From Bacteroidales bacterium (GTDB lineage: Bacteria; Bacteroidota; Bacteroidia; Bacteroidales; UBA932): a DNA stretch of 49,418 bases. Positions 34,828 through 43,861 of the stretch are shown here, one piece after another. The stretch spans positions 1 to 49,418 of the forward strand of contig JAILNI010000029.1 in NCBI GenBank assembly GCA_024691765.1, read 5' to 3'. The notes beneath the pieces are model-generated. The model was given only the letters and a program-made list of their open reading frames with translations. It was not told the DNA's origin and made no database searches. The position numbers and the translations under genes are program-made. How positions within the stretch are numbered: position 1 is the stretch's first letter; each line of letters opens with the position of its first letter.

Positions 34828-36777
34828 ATGGCAGACTCAAAACTCATTTCAAAAATCCCCGACGGACCGCTTGCAGAGAAATGGACGAAGCGCAAGTCGG
34901 AGATTCATCTTGTAAGCCCGAACAACAAACGTAAACTGGAGATTATAGTTGTAGGTACCGGTCTTGGCGGTGCTTCCGCCGCCGCAACCCTCGGCGAACT
35001 CGGTTATAACGTGAAGGTGTTCTGCATCAGCGATTCTCCCCGCCGCGCGCATTCCATAGCCGCACAGGGAGGCATTAATGCCGCCAAGAACTATCAGAAC
35101 GACAACGATTCGGTTTACAGGCTGTTCTACGATACCATAAAGGGAGGAGACTACCGTTCGCGCGAGGCCAACGTTTACCGTCTGGCGGAAGTCAGTTCGG
35201 CGATAATAGACCAGTGCGTGGCCCAGGGTATACCCTTCGCCCGCGAGTACGGCGGCTATCTTGCCAACCGTTCCTTCGGTGGGGTCCAGGTCAGCCGTAC
35301 CTTCTATGCCCGTGGTCAAACCGGACAGCAGCTTCTGCTCGGGGCTTATGCAGCCCTGAACCGCCAGATTGCCGCCGGTACCGTGAAGAGTTATCCAAGG
35401 CATGAGATGCTGGACCTCGTGCTGGTGAACGGGGAGGCCAAGGGTATTATAGCCCGCAACCTCGCTACCGGCCAGCTGGAGAGGTTCGGCGCCCACGCGG
35501 TGATTATAGCTACCGGCGGATACGGAAATGCTTACTTCCTCAGCACCAACGCAATGAATTCCAACGGTTCGGCCGCGATGCAGTGTTACCGCAAGGGAGC
35601 TTACTTTGCAAATCCATGCTTCGCGCAGATACATCCCACCTGTATTCCGGTACACGGCGAGCAGCAGTGCAAACTTACGCTGATGAGCGAGAGTCTTCGC
35701 AACGACGGCCGTATCTGGGTACCGAAGAAACTTGAGGATGTAGCCAAACTGCGCAAGGGAGAGATCAAACCCTCGCAGATTCCGGAAGAAGACCGCGACT
35801 ACTATCTCGAGCGCCGCTATCCGGCTTTCGGAAACCTCGTTCCCCGTGATGTGGCTTCCCGTGCCGCCAAGGAGCGCTGCGATGCCGGATTTGGCGTGAA
35901 CGAAACGGGTAAGGCTGTCTTTCTCGATTTCTCGGAGGCAATCCAGAGGCTCGGTCACCAGAGGGTGGCGGAGCGTTACGGCAACCTTTTCGAAATGTAC
36001 GAGAAGATAACTGACTCGTCTCCGTGGAAGGAACCTATGATGATTTATCCGGCCATCCATTATACCATGGGAGGTATTTGGGTGGATTATGATCTTCAGA
36101 CCACGGTTCCCGGCCTCTACGCCATAGGTGAGGCCAATTTCTCCGACCATGGCGGCAACCGTCTGGGAGCTTCAGCCCTTATGCAGGGACTTGCCGACGG
36201 TTACTTCGTGGTTCCCGTTACCATTGGAGATTATCTTGCAAACAAATTCTCCGAGCCTAAGACCGATGTTTCTTCCCCGGAATTCGAGGAGGCTGAAAGG
36301 TCGGTCCAGGCCCGCATCGACAGGCTGTTCGCGATAGGCGGAAAGACCCCTGTGGACGTGCTTCACAAGAAACTCGGCAATATAATGTGGGAATACGTCG
36401 GTATGGCACGCGACGAGGAAGGCCTGAAGAAGGCAATTTCCGAAATCAAGGTCCTGCGCGAAGAGTTCTACCGCGACGTCTGCGTTCCCGGCACCCAGTT
36501 CGAATTCAACCAGGAACTCGAAAAAGCCCTGCGTCTCGAAGACTTCTTCGACATAGGCGAACTCATGGCCAAGGATGCCCTTAACCGTAAGGAGAGTTGC
36601 GGAGGACACTTCCGCACCGAAAGCCAGACGGAGGAGGGCGAGGCCAAGCGTGACGACAAGAACTTCATGTATGTGGCCGCATGGGAGTATAAGGGCGAAG
36701 GTAAGGAACCTGAACTTCATAAGGAGCCACTCAAATATGAGTTCATCGAGGTCAAGACCCGTAACTATAAAGACTAA
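34828..36777 (+). CDS. frdA: Fumarate reductase/succinate dehydrogenase flavoprotein subunit
   Basis: The catalytic FAD subunit, interconverting fumarate and succinate on the cytoplasmic face of the membrane; in Bacteroidales it acts in anaerobic fumarate respiration. The 649 residues show the dinucleotide loop [14 protein letters not shown] (about 42-55), the covalent-FAD His in [21 protein letters not shown], and [15 protein letters not shown] near residue 445. The length matches the Bacteroidota type, usually preceded by a five-helix cytochrome b subunit. Here ruvB precedes it by 3 nt. frdB follows after 5 nt. Confidence 0.96.
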   Translation: MADSKLISKIPDGPLAEKWTKRKSEIHLVSPNNKRKLEIIVVGTGLGGASAAATLGELGYNVKVFCISDSPRRAHSIAAQGGINAAKNYQNDNDSVYRLFYDTIKGGDYRSREANVYRLAEVSSAIIDQCVAQGIPFAREYGGYLANRSFGGVQVSRTFYARGQTGQQLLLGAYAALNRQIAAGTVKSYPRHEMLDLVLVNGEAKGIIARNLATGQLERFGAHAVIIATGGYGNAYFLSTNAMNSNGSAAMQCYRKGAYFANPCFAQIHPTCIPVHGEQQCKLTLMSESLRNDGRIWVPKKLEDVAKLRKGEIKPSQIPEEDRDYYLERRYPAFGNLVPRDVASRAAKERCDAGFGVNETGKAVFLDFSEAIQRLGHQRVAERYGNLFEMYEKITDSSPWKEPMMIYPAIHYTMGGIWVDYDLQTTVPGLYAIGEANFSDHGGNRLGASALMQGLADGYFVVPVTIGDYLANKFSEPKTDVSSPEFEEAERSVQARIDRLFAIGGKTPVDVLHKKLGNIMWEYVGMARDEEGLKKAISEIKVLREEFYRDVCVPGTQFEFNQELEKALRLEDFFDIGELMAKDALNRKESCGGHFRTESQTEEGEAKRDDKNFMYVAAWEYKGEGKEPELHKEPLKYEFIEVKTRNYKD

Positions 36778-36782
36778 GCAGT

Positions 36783-37568
36783 ATGGAATTCAATCTCAGG
36801 ATATGGCGCCAGAAGAACGCCAAGAGCAAAGGACATTTCGAAACCTATCATATAAGCGGGATTGAAAGCGACGCTTCCTTCCTTGAGATGCTCGATATAC
36901 TCAACGAGCAACTTATCCGGGAAGGGGCAGATCCGGTTGCGATAGAGAGGGGCTGCAAGAGTAGCGGTCCTGTGTCGTTCGACCACGACTGCCGCGAAGG
37001 CATATGCGGAGCCTGCGGACTCTTTATAGACGGACGCGCCCACGGCCCCGACGACCGGGTAACCACCTGTCAGCTTTTTATGCGTCACTTCAAGGACGGG
37101 GCCACCATTACAGTGGAACCCTTCCGTTCAGCTGCCTTCCCGGTGATCAAGGATCTTGTGGTTGACCGTTCGGCCTTCGACAAGATACTTCAGGCAGGCG
37201 GGTTTATTTCCGTCCGCACCGGTTCGGCCCAGGACGCCAACGCAATACTCATCGGTCACGACAAGGCGGAAAAGAGTATGGATGCCGCGGCCTGCATAGG
37301 ATGCGGAGCCTGCGTTGCGACCTGTAAGAACGGCTCGGCCATGCTCTTCGTTGCGGCCCGTGTTTCTTCTCTTGCATTGCTTCCGCAGGGTAAGCCGGAG
37401 GCTGCCAAGAGAGCAGCCAACATGGTAGCCAAAATGGATGAACTCGGATTCGGAAACTGCACCAATACAAGGGCCTGCGAAATAGAGTGTCCGAAGGGTG
37501 TAAGCATCGAGAATATCGCCCGTCTTAACAGGGAATTCCTGAAGGCTCACTTCGGTGATAAAGTTTAA
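36783..37568 (+). CDS. frdB: Fumarate reductase/succinate dehydrogenase iron-sulfur subunit
   Basis: The electron-transfer subunit of 261 residues, linking FrdA to a membrane cytochrome. The [2Fe-2S] site shows the [10 protein letters not shown] motif plus flanking cysteines (RGCK upstream, TTCQL downstream). The C-terminal half has [11 protein letters not shown] for the [4Fe-4S] cluster and further cysteines in [15 protein letters not shown] for the third cluster. It is translated from the same unit as frdA and closed by a strong terminator. No membrane anchor gene is in the window. Confidence 0.96.
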   Translation: MEFNLRIWRQKNAKSKGHFETYHISGIESDASFLEMLDILNEQLIREGADPVAIERGCKSSGPVSFDHDCREGICGACGLFIDGRAHGPDDRVTTCQLFMRHFKDGATITVEPFRSAAFPVIKDLVVDRSAFDKILQAGGFISVRTGSAQDANAILIGHDKAEKSMDAAACIGCGACVATCKNGSAMLFVAARVSSLALLPQGKPEAAKRAANMVAKMDELGFGNCTNTRACEIECPKGVSIENIARLNREFLKAHFGDKV

Positions 37569-37641
37569 AAAGTAGGTAGATAGAAAAAGGCGGCTGAAAT
37601 TACTCAGCCGCCTTTTTCTTCTCCCTACCTCCCTACTTTTT
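37567..37641. terminator. Strong bidirectional terminator between frdB and hflX, nested in an outer inverted repeat
   Basis: The inner hairpin has perfect 14-bp arms (37584-37597 and 37604-37617) around a 6-nt loop: A-run, GGCGGCTGA, its complement, T-run. It works as a terminator read from either side. An outer pair of 10-bp arms, AAAAAGTAGG (37567-37576) and CCTACTTTTT (37632-37641), encloses it. It begins at the last base pair of the frdB stop codon and ends 3 nt before the hflX stop. Confidence 0.9.
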
Positions 37642-37643
37642 CA

Positions 37644-38828
37644 CTACCATAAAAAGTTATTGAAGGGGTAACGTCCGGCATGTATTTCGGCCACCATTTT
37701 ATAGATGTCGTTGCGTAGTTTTGGAAACCCCTCTTTAGTGAGTGCGCTTATGAAAATACATGGACTTTTTTCCTGTGCGATCCAGCTGTTTTTAAGCTGT
37801 TCGAGAGTGCGGTTTTCCTTGGTCGGAGGAGTGAGTGAAAACGGGTCATACTCCTTGTAAGTGTAGGCGTCGACCTTGTTGAATACCACGTATACGGGTT
37901 TGCTCCCTGCACCTATTTCCCGCAGTGTCCTTTCCACTACTTCCATCTGTTCTTCAAATCCCGGATGGGAAATATCCACTACGTGCACCAGTATATCCGC
38001 TTCCCTTACCTCGTCGAGGGTGCTCTTGAAGGCCTCTATCAGCTGGGTGGGCAGCTTGCGTATGAATCCTACGGTGTCGCTCAGCAGGAATGGAACGTTC
38101 TCTATGACCACTTTCCGGACCGTGGTATCGAGGGTTGCGAACAACTTGTTCTCTGCGAAGATATTGGATTTTGCAAGCAGGTTCATGAGAGTGCTTTTGC
38201 CCACGTTGGTGTATCCGACCAGGGCTAAGCGAACCATCTGTCCGCGATGGCTGCGCTGCGTATTCATTTGCCTGTCAACCTTCGATAGTTGCTCCTTAAG
38301 ACGTGTGATGCGCTGCTTTACTATACGGCGGTCGGCTTCTATCTGGGTCTCACCCATACCGCCTCGGGTTCCCCTTCCTCCCCTCTGCCTTTCGAGGTGT
38401 GTCCACATGCCGGCTAGACGCGGAAGCATGTAATTGTATCTGGCGAGTTCCACCTGCATCTTGGCATATGAAGTCTGCGCCCTCTGCGCGAAAATCTCAA
38501 GGATCAGGCTGGTGCGGTCTATGACTATACAGTTCTTCATCAGGCGCTCTATGTTGCGCTGCTGCATGCCTGTGAGTTCATCGTCAAATATGCAGTAACG
38601 AATGCCGTTTTCCTCGCAGTAGGAGCCGATTTCTTCAACCTTGCCGCTGCGTATATAGGTGGCTCCGTCCGGACGGTCCACCTTCTGCACGAAGGTCCTG
38701 TCTCCCTCGATTCCGGCGGTCTCGGCAAGGAACTTCAGTTCGTCCAGATATTCCCGTATGCGGTCTTCGTCATCTCCCTGCTTGATAATGCCTACGAATA
38801 CAGCCCTTTCGTTAATCTGCTCTTCCAT
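37644..38828 (-). CDS. hflX: Ribosome-associated GTPase HflX
   Basis: A 394-residue GTPase that splits stalled or stressed ribosomes. An N-terminal HflX domain (about 1-185, including the Gly-rich GGRGTRGGMGE segment at the domain junction and a coiled region) is followed by the G domain: G1 VGYTNVGKSTLMN, G2/G3 DTVGFIRKLP and G4 NKVD. A near-consensus -7 box (TGACTTTG) precedes it by about 20 nt within the tonB 3' hairpin. It is convergent with frdB. Confidence 0.95.
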   Translation of the reverse strand: MEEQINERAVFVGIIKQGDDEDRIREYLDELKFLAETAGIEGDRTFVQKVDRPDGATYIRSGKVEEIGSYCEENGIRYCIFDDELTGMQQRNIERLMKNCIVIDRTSLILEIFAQRAQTSYAKMQVELARYNYMLPRLAGMWTHLERQRGGRGTRGGMGETQIEADRRIVKQRITRLKEQLSKVDRQMNTQRSHRGQMVRLALVGYTNVGKSTLMNLLAKSNIFAENKLFATLDTTVRKVVIENVPFLLSDTVGFIRKLPTQLIEAFKSTLDEVREADILVHVVDISHPGFEEQMEVVERTLREIGAGSKPVYVVFNKVDAYTYKEYDPFSLTPPTKENRTLEQLKNSWIAQEKSPCIFISALTKEGFPKLRNDIYKMVAEIHAGRYPFNNFLW

Positions 38829-38848
38829 TAATATATAGGATTAAACAA

Positions 38849-38880
38849 AGTCAGCCACGTCTCTGCGGACATGACTGACT
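38849..38880 (-). terminator. Hairpin between tonB and hflX, probable tonB terminator
   Basis: Arms at 38849-38861 and 38868-38880 pair over 13 positions around a 6-nt loop. On the minus-strand RNA the two mismatches become G-U wobbles, so it folds better there. It is followed by a short broken U-run (TTTGTTT). It overlaps the likely hflX promoter. Confidence 0.5.
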
Positions 38881-38906
38881 CCTGTGTTTAACAGATGCAC
38901 CGGATG

Positions 38907-39596
38907 TTAGCGAAGCTGGAATATTACCGGGAAGGTATAGGTAACCTTAACAGCACGGTCCCTCTGCTTTCCGGGGCTCCACTTCGGCGACATTGAAACT
39001 ACGCGGACAGCCTCCTTGTCGAGGGTGGGATCAACTCCGCGGAGCACCTTCACATTGGAAACCTTACCGTCGGAACCTACCGTGAACTGTAGGGTTACAC
39101 GACCCTGGATACCGTTTTCCTTAGCGATTTCGGGGTATTCCAGACGCTCGTTGACCCATGTGCGGAAGGTGTTGGCATCGCCGCCCATGAAGGTGGGCTT
39201 GGTTTCAACCAGCTGGAAAGGAATTGCTTCCTCTTCAACGGTTTCTTCGGCCACTTCCTCCACGTAGTCCATGATTTCCACACCCAGGTTGGCGTCGTCT
39301 TCGAGGTTGAGGATGTTGTCGTCTACCTCGATTTCGTCGTCAATGATGTCGATCTGGTCGGACAGGACGGGGATGTCGGGCGTTGCCGGTGGCGGTGGAG
39401 GGGTCTCCTGGGTGATGGGGACCATCTCGTCCTCGATGATTTCTTCGCTGACAGCCTCCATAAGCGACTGCTTCTTTTCCTTGGAGCTGTATTCAAAGGC
39501 TCCAAGTACTACTGCGAGCGAAACCACAAGACCAATCTCTATGAAGAGAAGTCTCTTGTTTTCCAGGCTGGCCTTTTCGGATTTTTTGATTTCCAT
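38907..39596 (-). CDS. tonB: TonB family energy transducer
   Basis: An inner-membrane protein of 229 residues spanning the periplasm to energise TonB-dependent receptors. A cytoplasmic N-terminus is followed by one transmembrane helix (about 17-36), a proline stretch (ETPPPPPATP, about 64-73), an acidic linker (about 75-120) and the C-terminal TonB domain (about 135-229: YPEIAKENGIQGRVTLQFTVG, RDRAVKVTYTFPVIFQL). No exbB or exbD is adjacent. It may serve the receptor encoded at 17315. It is divergent from ybeY. Confidence 0.93.
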   Translation of the reverse strand: MEIKKSEKASLENKRLLFIEIGLVVSLAVVLGAFEYSSKEKKQSLMEAVSEEIIEDEMVPITQETPPPPPATPDIPVLSDQIDIIDDEIEVDDNILNLEDDANLGVEIMDYVEEVAEETVEEEAIPFQLVETKPTFMGGDANTFRTWVNERLEYPEIAKENGIQGRVTLQFTVGSDGKVSNVKVLRGVDPTLDKEAVRVVSMSPKWSPGKQRDRAVKVTYTFPVIFQLR

Positions 39597-39635
39597 AGCA
39601 GGTATCTGTTAATTTTTAATTCTATTTGGCAACTT

Positions 39636-39643
39636 CAAAGGTA
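39636..39643 (-). promoter_or_regulatory. tonB: Bacteroidota -7 box (TACCTTTG) for tonB
   Basis: It fits TAnnTTTG on the minus strand and lies 39 nt before the tonB ATG, giving a true 5' leader. Confidence 0.5.
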
Positions 39644-39684
39644 TTAAATTTTCTTTTCAAATCCAATTTTTTCAAGATTAGAGT

Positions 39685-39692
39685 TAACTTTG
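39685..39692 (+). promoter_or_regulatory. ybeY: Bacteroidota -7 box (TAACTTTG) for ybeY-mnmG
   Basis: It fits TAnnTTTG and ends 4 nt before the ybeY ATG, implying a leaderless transcript. Confidence 0.55.
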
Positions 39693-39696
39693 TGCC

Positions 39697-40128
39697 ATGA
39701 TAAAGTACTTTTCGGAAGGAACAGACTTTGCTTTCAAAGAGAAACTGGCAGCCCGTAAATGGCTGCGTTTTGCTGCTGGAGCAGAGTCGAAGAGGATAGG
39801 AGATATTAACATAATTTTCTGTTCAGACCCTTACATCCTTGATGTCAATATCAAGTATCTCGGTCACGACTATTTTACCGATATAATCACTTTCGATTAC
39901 GTCGAAGGCGCTGTTCTTTCTGGAGATTTGTTTATCAGCGTCGATTCTGTACGAGAAAACGCTTCGTTCTACGGAACAGATTTTCCGGTTGAATTAAGGC
40001 GCGTCATGGTGCACGGGATTCTTCATTTAATCGGCTATGACGATCATACCGAGGTGGAGCAGAAAGTCATGCGCAGCAAGGAAGATTATTATCTCTCGCT
40101 CTGGGAGAAGGTTACCGGTCTCAGGTAG
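39697..40128 (+). CDS. ybeY: rRNA maturation endoribonuclease YbeY
   Basis: A 143-residue zinc-dependent RNase acting in 16S rRNA 3' maturation and ribosome quality control. The signature is HGILHLIGYDDH: His106 and His110 are zinc ligands, and the third-ligand position (six residues after His110) is Asp116, with His117 next to it; E. coli has His there. Also seen are DYFTDIITFDY and SGDLFISVD. The stop codon abuts the mnmG start with no gap. Codon use is visibly more A/T-rich at third positions than in most of the window. Confidence 0.94.
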   Translation: MIKYFSEGTDFAFKEKLAARKWLRFAAGAESKRIGDINIIFCSDPYILDVNIKYLGHDYFTDIITFDYVEGAVLSGDLFISVDSVRENASFYGTDFPVELRRVMVHGILHLIGYDDHTEVEQKVMRSKEDYYLSLWEKVTGLR

Positions 40129-41997
40129 ATGTTCCCGAACTACGACATAATCGTTGTTGGAGGAGGCCACGCAGGTTGTGAAGCCGCTGCGGCCGCCGCA
40201 AACCTCGGATCCAGGGTTCTGATTATCTCCATGAACCTTGCCGGATTCGCCCAGATGAGCTGTAATCCCGCTGTCGGAGGAATCGCTAAAGGTCAGATAG
40301 TCAGGGAGATAGATGCACTTGGCGGCCAGATGGGGCTGGTTACGGATGCTGCAACCCTGCAGTTCCGCATGCTCAATAAATCCAAAGGACCGGCCATGTG
40401 GAGTCCTCGCGCCCAGTGCGATAAAAGCCGCTACTCACAGTTATGGCGGGGAATTCTTGAAAGTCATTGTAACATAGATATTTACGCCGATATTGTCACT
40501 TCTTTTCTCTTTGAGAATGAAAAAATCGCCGGCGTCCGTACGAATACAGGGGCAATTTTCAAGTCTCAGGCGCTTATCCTGACCGCCGGAACCTTCCTTA
40601 GCGGGTCTCTTTTCATAGGCCGCCACTCTTTTCCCGGTGGGCGCATCGGCGAAGCTCCCTCTCTCGGCCTAACAGATCAACTCAAGGAAAGAGGACTTCG
40701 GACCGGTCGCATGAAGACAGGCACTCCTCCGAGAATCGACATTAATTCGGTCGACACCTCCACTCTTGTCCGCCAGGAGGGAGACAAGAATCCTTCCCGC
40801 TTTTCCTTCCTTCCGATTCCTTCCGCTATCCAGGAAGACGCTCCGCAGATGGAGTGTTATATTCTCCATACAAACGAGAAAGTTCACGAGATTCTTCGAA
40901 AGGGTTTCCAAGACTCACCTCTCTTTACGGGGATGATTCATGGAATTGGCCCCCGTTATTGTCCGAGCATCGAAGACAAACTAAGGGTATTCCCCGACAA
41001 CCCGGCCCATCAGTTGTTCCTCGAGCCTGAAGGACGGAACACAACAGAGTATTATCTTCAGGGTTTCTCTTCTTCGCTTCCTCTTAAAATTCAACTTGAA
41101 GCTCTTCATGCAATTGATGGCCTCGAAAATGCAAAGATTTTCAAGCCGGCCTATGCCGTTGAATACGACTTTTTCGATCCTACCCAGCTGCGTCACACGC
41201 TCGAGAGCAAGTTGGTAGAAAACCTTTATCTGGCCGGCCAGGTTAACGGTACTACCGGATATGAAGAGGCTGCAGCACAGGGACTTATGGCCGGCATTAA
41301 CGCGCATTTAAAACTGGCTGGGAAGCAGCCTTTTGTGCTTGACAGAGACGAGGCTTATATAGGAGTACTTATCGACGATCTTCTCTCAAAGGGCGTCGAT
41401 GAGCCTTACAGGATGTTCACATCGAGGGCTGAATATAGGATTCTTTTAAGGCAGGACGATGCCGACCGCAGGCTCACTCCACTCGCGCACGAAATCGGAC
41501 TTGCTTCTAAAGCGAGATACGAATTCTGCCGCTGCAAATACGAAGCTGCAGACAGGCTGAGCCTCTATTGTTCTCAGACAAATCTCACCTCAAGTCAGGT
41601 TTCTGATTATCTTTCAGCCGTCGGCTCCACTCCTCTTAACGAGAGTAAAAAGATTTCAGAATTACTTCTTCGTCCGGAACTTTCACTTAAAAAACTGTTG
41701 GAATTAGTTCCACGTGGAACAATCGAAAACTACCCAGATGAAGTAATCGAGTCGGTAGAAATCTCTCTTAAATATGGCGGTTACATTGAGAGGGAAAAGA
41801 AACAGGCGGAGAAGATTCGCCGCCTGGAAGATCTCCGTATTCCTGAAGACTTCGACTATTCAACAATCAATGGACTGACCATAGAGGCGCGGCAGAAACT
41901 TGCTCGTTATCAACCGGTTACGCTCGCTCAAGCCTCGCGTATCTCCGGTGTCTCCCCAGCGGACATCTCTGTCCTGCTGGTATATTTCGGTAGATAA
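40129..41997 (+). CDS. mnmG: tRNA uridine-5-carboxymethylaminomethyl modification enzyme MnmG
   Basis: A FAD protein that with MnmE modifies U34 in the wobble position of several tRNAs. The 622 residues match the family. Seen are the FAD loop [12 protein letters not shown] (8-19), the signature [12 protein letters not shown] (about 45-56), [12 protein letters not shown], the [14 protein letters not shown] segment and the C-terminal helical domain with [11 protein letters not shown] ParB-site-like palindrome lies within codons 526-531. In many bacteria mnmG is close to the replication origin. It converges on ruvA with only 2 nt between the stops. Confidence 0.97.
   Translation: MFPNYDIIVVGGGHAGCEAAAAAANLGSRVLIISMNLAGFAQMSCNPAVGGIAKGQIVREIDALGGQMGLVTDAATLQFRMLNKSKGPAMWSPRAQCDKSRYSQLWRGILESHCNIDIYADIVTSFLFENEKIAGVRTNTGAIFKSQALILTAGTFLSGSLFIGRHSFPGGRIGEAPSLGLTDQLKERGLRTGRMKTGTPPRIDINSVDTSTLVRQEGDKNPSRFSFLPIPSAIQEDAPQMECYILHTNEKVHEILRKGFQDSPLFTGMIHGIGPRYCPSIEDKLRVFPDNPAHQLFLEPEGRNTTEYYLQGFSSSLPLKIQLEALHAIDGLENAKIFKPAYAVEYDFFDPTQLRHTLESKLVENLYLAGQVNGTTGYEEAAAQGLMAGINAHLKLAGKQPFVLDRDEAYIGVLIDDLLSKGVDEPYRMFTSRAEYRILLRQDDADRRLTPLAHEIGLASKARYEFCRCKYEAADRLSLYCSQTNLTSSQVSDYLSAVGSTPLNESKKISELLLRPELSLKKLLELVPRGTIENYPDEVIESVEISLKYGGYIEREKKQAEKIRRLEDLRIPEDFDYSTINGLTIEARQKLARYQPVTLAQASRISGVSPADISVLLVYFGR
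41706..41721. promoter_or_regulatory. Candidate parS (ParB-binding) site inside mnmG
   Basis: The 16 bases AGTTCCACGTGGAACA contain a perfect 14-bp palindrome (GTTCCACGTGGAAC) with the CACGTG centre and GTT/AAC flanks of the conserved parS consensus TGTTNCACGTGNAACA; only the first base differs. It is the only CACGTG in the window with these flanks. It lies within coding sequence, as many parS sites do. Confidence 0.65.
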
Positions 41998-41999
41998 TC

Positions 42000-42596
42000 T
42001 TACAGTATCTGCAGGGCGGACTTGATGATTTCCTCCACCCTGGCGTCCGGATTCTTCGCGGTGATCTTCTGTATGGCCTTTGCAATAGCCGGTTTGGCGA
42101 AGCCAAGCATGACGAGAGCCTGTGTGGCCTCCTCAACGGCTTGATTATCAACGGTTTTGAAGATTTCAGACTCTGCGGGCATTCCTTCTCCCTTGAAGAT
42201 TTTGTCCTTCAGTTCCAGGATGAGCCTCTGGGCGGTTTTAAGCCCTATGCCCTTGACCGACTTTATACGGTTGATGTCTTCCGAAAGGATGGCGTTCTGG
42301 AATTCGTCCGAGTTCATCGACGACAGAACCATGCGCGCCGAGGCCGCCCCCATGCCAGAAACGCCGGTAATTAGTTGGAACAGAGCGCGTTCGTCCTTCG
42401 TGGCGAAGCCGTAGTCGACGTCGGATCCGTCGCGCGGGTTGACCTGTTTCTGGATATAGATTACGCCTTCGCCCTTGTTCTCCATGGCGCTGTAGGTCTG
42501 CAGCGAGATTTCCATCGCATAACCTATGCCTGCGTTTTCGAGCACTATCCTGGTAGGAGTGAGCTCTGAAATTTTTCCTTTTATGTAGTCGATCAT
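42000..42596 (-). CDS. ruvA: Holliday junction branch migration complex subunit RuvA
   Basis: A tetrameric DNA-binding protein that holds Holliday junctions for RuvB. The 198 residues match the family: an OB-fold N-terminus (MIDYIKGKISELTPT), helix-hairpin-helix motifs (GVSGMGAASARMVL and VKGIGLKTAQRLILELKDK), and a C-terminal domain that contacts RuvB (about 150-198). It is divergent from sufS and far from ruvB; no ruvC is in the window. Confidence 0.96.
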   Translation of the reverse strand: MIDYIKGKISELTPTRIVLENAGIGYAMEISLQTYSAMENKGEGVIYIQKQVNPRDGSDVDYGFATKDERALFQLITGVSGMGAASARMVLSSMNSDEFQNAILSEDINRIKSVKGIGLKTAQRLILELKDKIFKGEGMPAESEIFKTVDNQAVEEATQALVMLGFAKPAIAKAIQKITAKNPDARVEEIIKSALQIL

Positions 42597-42601
42597 ATCT
42601 G

Positions 42602-42609
42602 CAAAAATA
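42602..42609 (-). promoter_or_regulatory. ruvA: Bacteroidota -7 box (TATTTTTG) for ruvA
   Basis: It fits TAnnTTTG on the minus strand and ends 5 nt before the ruvA ATG. Confidence 0.5.
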
Positions 42610-42622
42610 GCGAAATAAATGC

Positions 42623-42630
42623 TAAATTTG
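42623..42630 (+). promoter_or_regulatory. sufS: Bacteroidota -7 box (TAAATTTG) for the suf genes
   Basis: It fits TAnnTTTG and ends 7 nt before the sufS ATG. The ruvA box is only 13 nt away on the other strand, so the two promoters overlap and may exclude each other. Confidence 0.55.
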
Positions 42631-42637
42631 TATCCCT

Positions 42638-43861
42638 ATGAGTTCGATTGAAGAAATACGTGTCGAGTTCCCGCAGCTGTCCGAAAAGGTATACTGCAAA
42701 CCCCTTGTGTATCTGGATAATGCGGCAACCTCGCTGCGCCCGCGCAGTGTCATTTCCAAATGGGATTTCATGTCGGCGCGCCTGAGTTCGAACATCCACA
42801 GGGCGGTTCATTTCATTTCCGGAAAAGCGACCGACGAATTCGAAGCCGCAAGGGAAGAGACTGCGGCCTTCATCGGCGCCACTTCATCTAAAGAGATAAT
42901 ATTCACTAGCGGAACCACCCAGTCGCTCAATATGCTGGCGTTCTGCCTAGGAGAGAAAAAGAACTTCCTCCGCGTAGGCGACGAGATAATTATCGGGGAG
43001 GAGGAGCACCATTCCAATATCCTTCCCTGGCAGTTCCTGGCAGAGCGTAAGTTCCTTAAAATAAAGGTTTTACCTGTAGATGAGAGGGGCGCTCTCCGCC
43101 TGGAGGAACTGCCCCGCCTGGTGACCGACCGCACGCGCATTTGCTGCATCGCCCAGGTGTCCAACGTGCTCGGGCTTGTGAATCCGGTTAGGCAGATAGC
43201 GGATTACTGCCACGCGCATGGTGTTCTTCTGGTGGTTGACGGAGCCCAGGGAATAGTTCACTGCCCGACTGACGTTGCTGCCATGGGCGCCGATTTTTAT
43301 GCTTTCTCCGGCCACAAGCTTTACGCCGCGCCCGGCACCGGGGTGCTCTGGGGGCGCAAAGCCCTGCTGGAAACCCTGCCGCCCTACATGGGTGGCGGAG
43401 AGATGGTGGGTACCGTCAAATGGGAGGGCAGCACCTTCGCGCCGGTTCCGCATAAGTTCGAGGCCGGCACCCAGAATCTTGCCGGAATCCCCACTCTCAC
43501 GGAGGCCTATACCTGGGCTTACCGCTTCCGCACCTATCCCGAATTGGAGGGTGTCAAGCGCTATATGCTGGAAGCCCTGCAGGATATTCCCGGCCTGCGC
43601 CTCTTCGGCGTTCCGGAATCTCCCGACGAAAAGGTTCCTCTTTTCTCGTTCGCAGTCGAGGGTGCGCATCACGAAGACCTCGCCCTGATCCTGGACAAGA
43701 TGGGAATAGCCGTCCGTTCCGGACAGATGTGCGCCGAGCCCCTTATGGACCGTTACGGCGTTAGCGGATTGGTACGCGCCTCGTTTACGCACTACAACAC
43801 CCAGGAAGAGGCGGAGTATTTCATAAAGAGCCTGCAGAAGGCCATAAAGATGTTGAAATGA
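42638..43861 (+). CDS. sufS: SufS-type cysteine desulfurase
   Basis: A PLP enzyme that takes sulfur from cysteine for Fe-S cluster assembly. The 407 residues fit group II desulfurases. Lys227 in FSGHKLYAAPG holds PLP, and Cys365 in RSGQMCAEPLM receives the persulfide. Also seen are YLDNAATS and VDGAQGIVH. It overlaps sufE by 4 nt, the normal partner arrangement. The scaffold genes sufBCD are not in the window. Confidence 0.97.
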   Translation: MSSIEEIRVEFPQLSEKVYCKPLVYLDNAATSLRPRSVISKWDFMSARLSSNIHRAVHFISGKATDEFEAAREETAAFIGATSSKEIIFTSGTTQSLNMLAFCLGEKKNFLRVGDEIIIGEEEHHSNILPWQFLAERKFLKIKVLPVDERGALRLEELPRLVTDRTRICCIAQVSNVLGLVNPVRQIADYCHAHGVLLVVDGAQGIVHCPTDVAAMGADFYAFSGHKLYAAPGTGVLWGRKALLETLPPYMGGGEMVGTVKWEGSTFAPVPHKFEAGTQNLAGIPTLTEAYTWAYRFRTYPELEGVKRYMLEALQDIPGLRLFGVPESPDEKVPLFSFAVEGAHHEDLALILDKMGIAVRSGQMCAEPLMDRYGVSGLVRASFTHYNTQEEAEYFIKSLQKAIKMLK

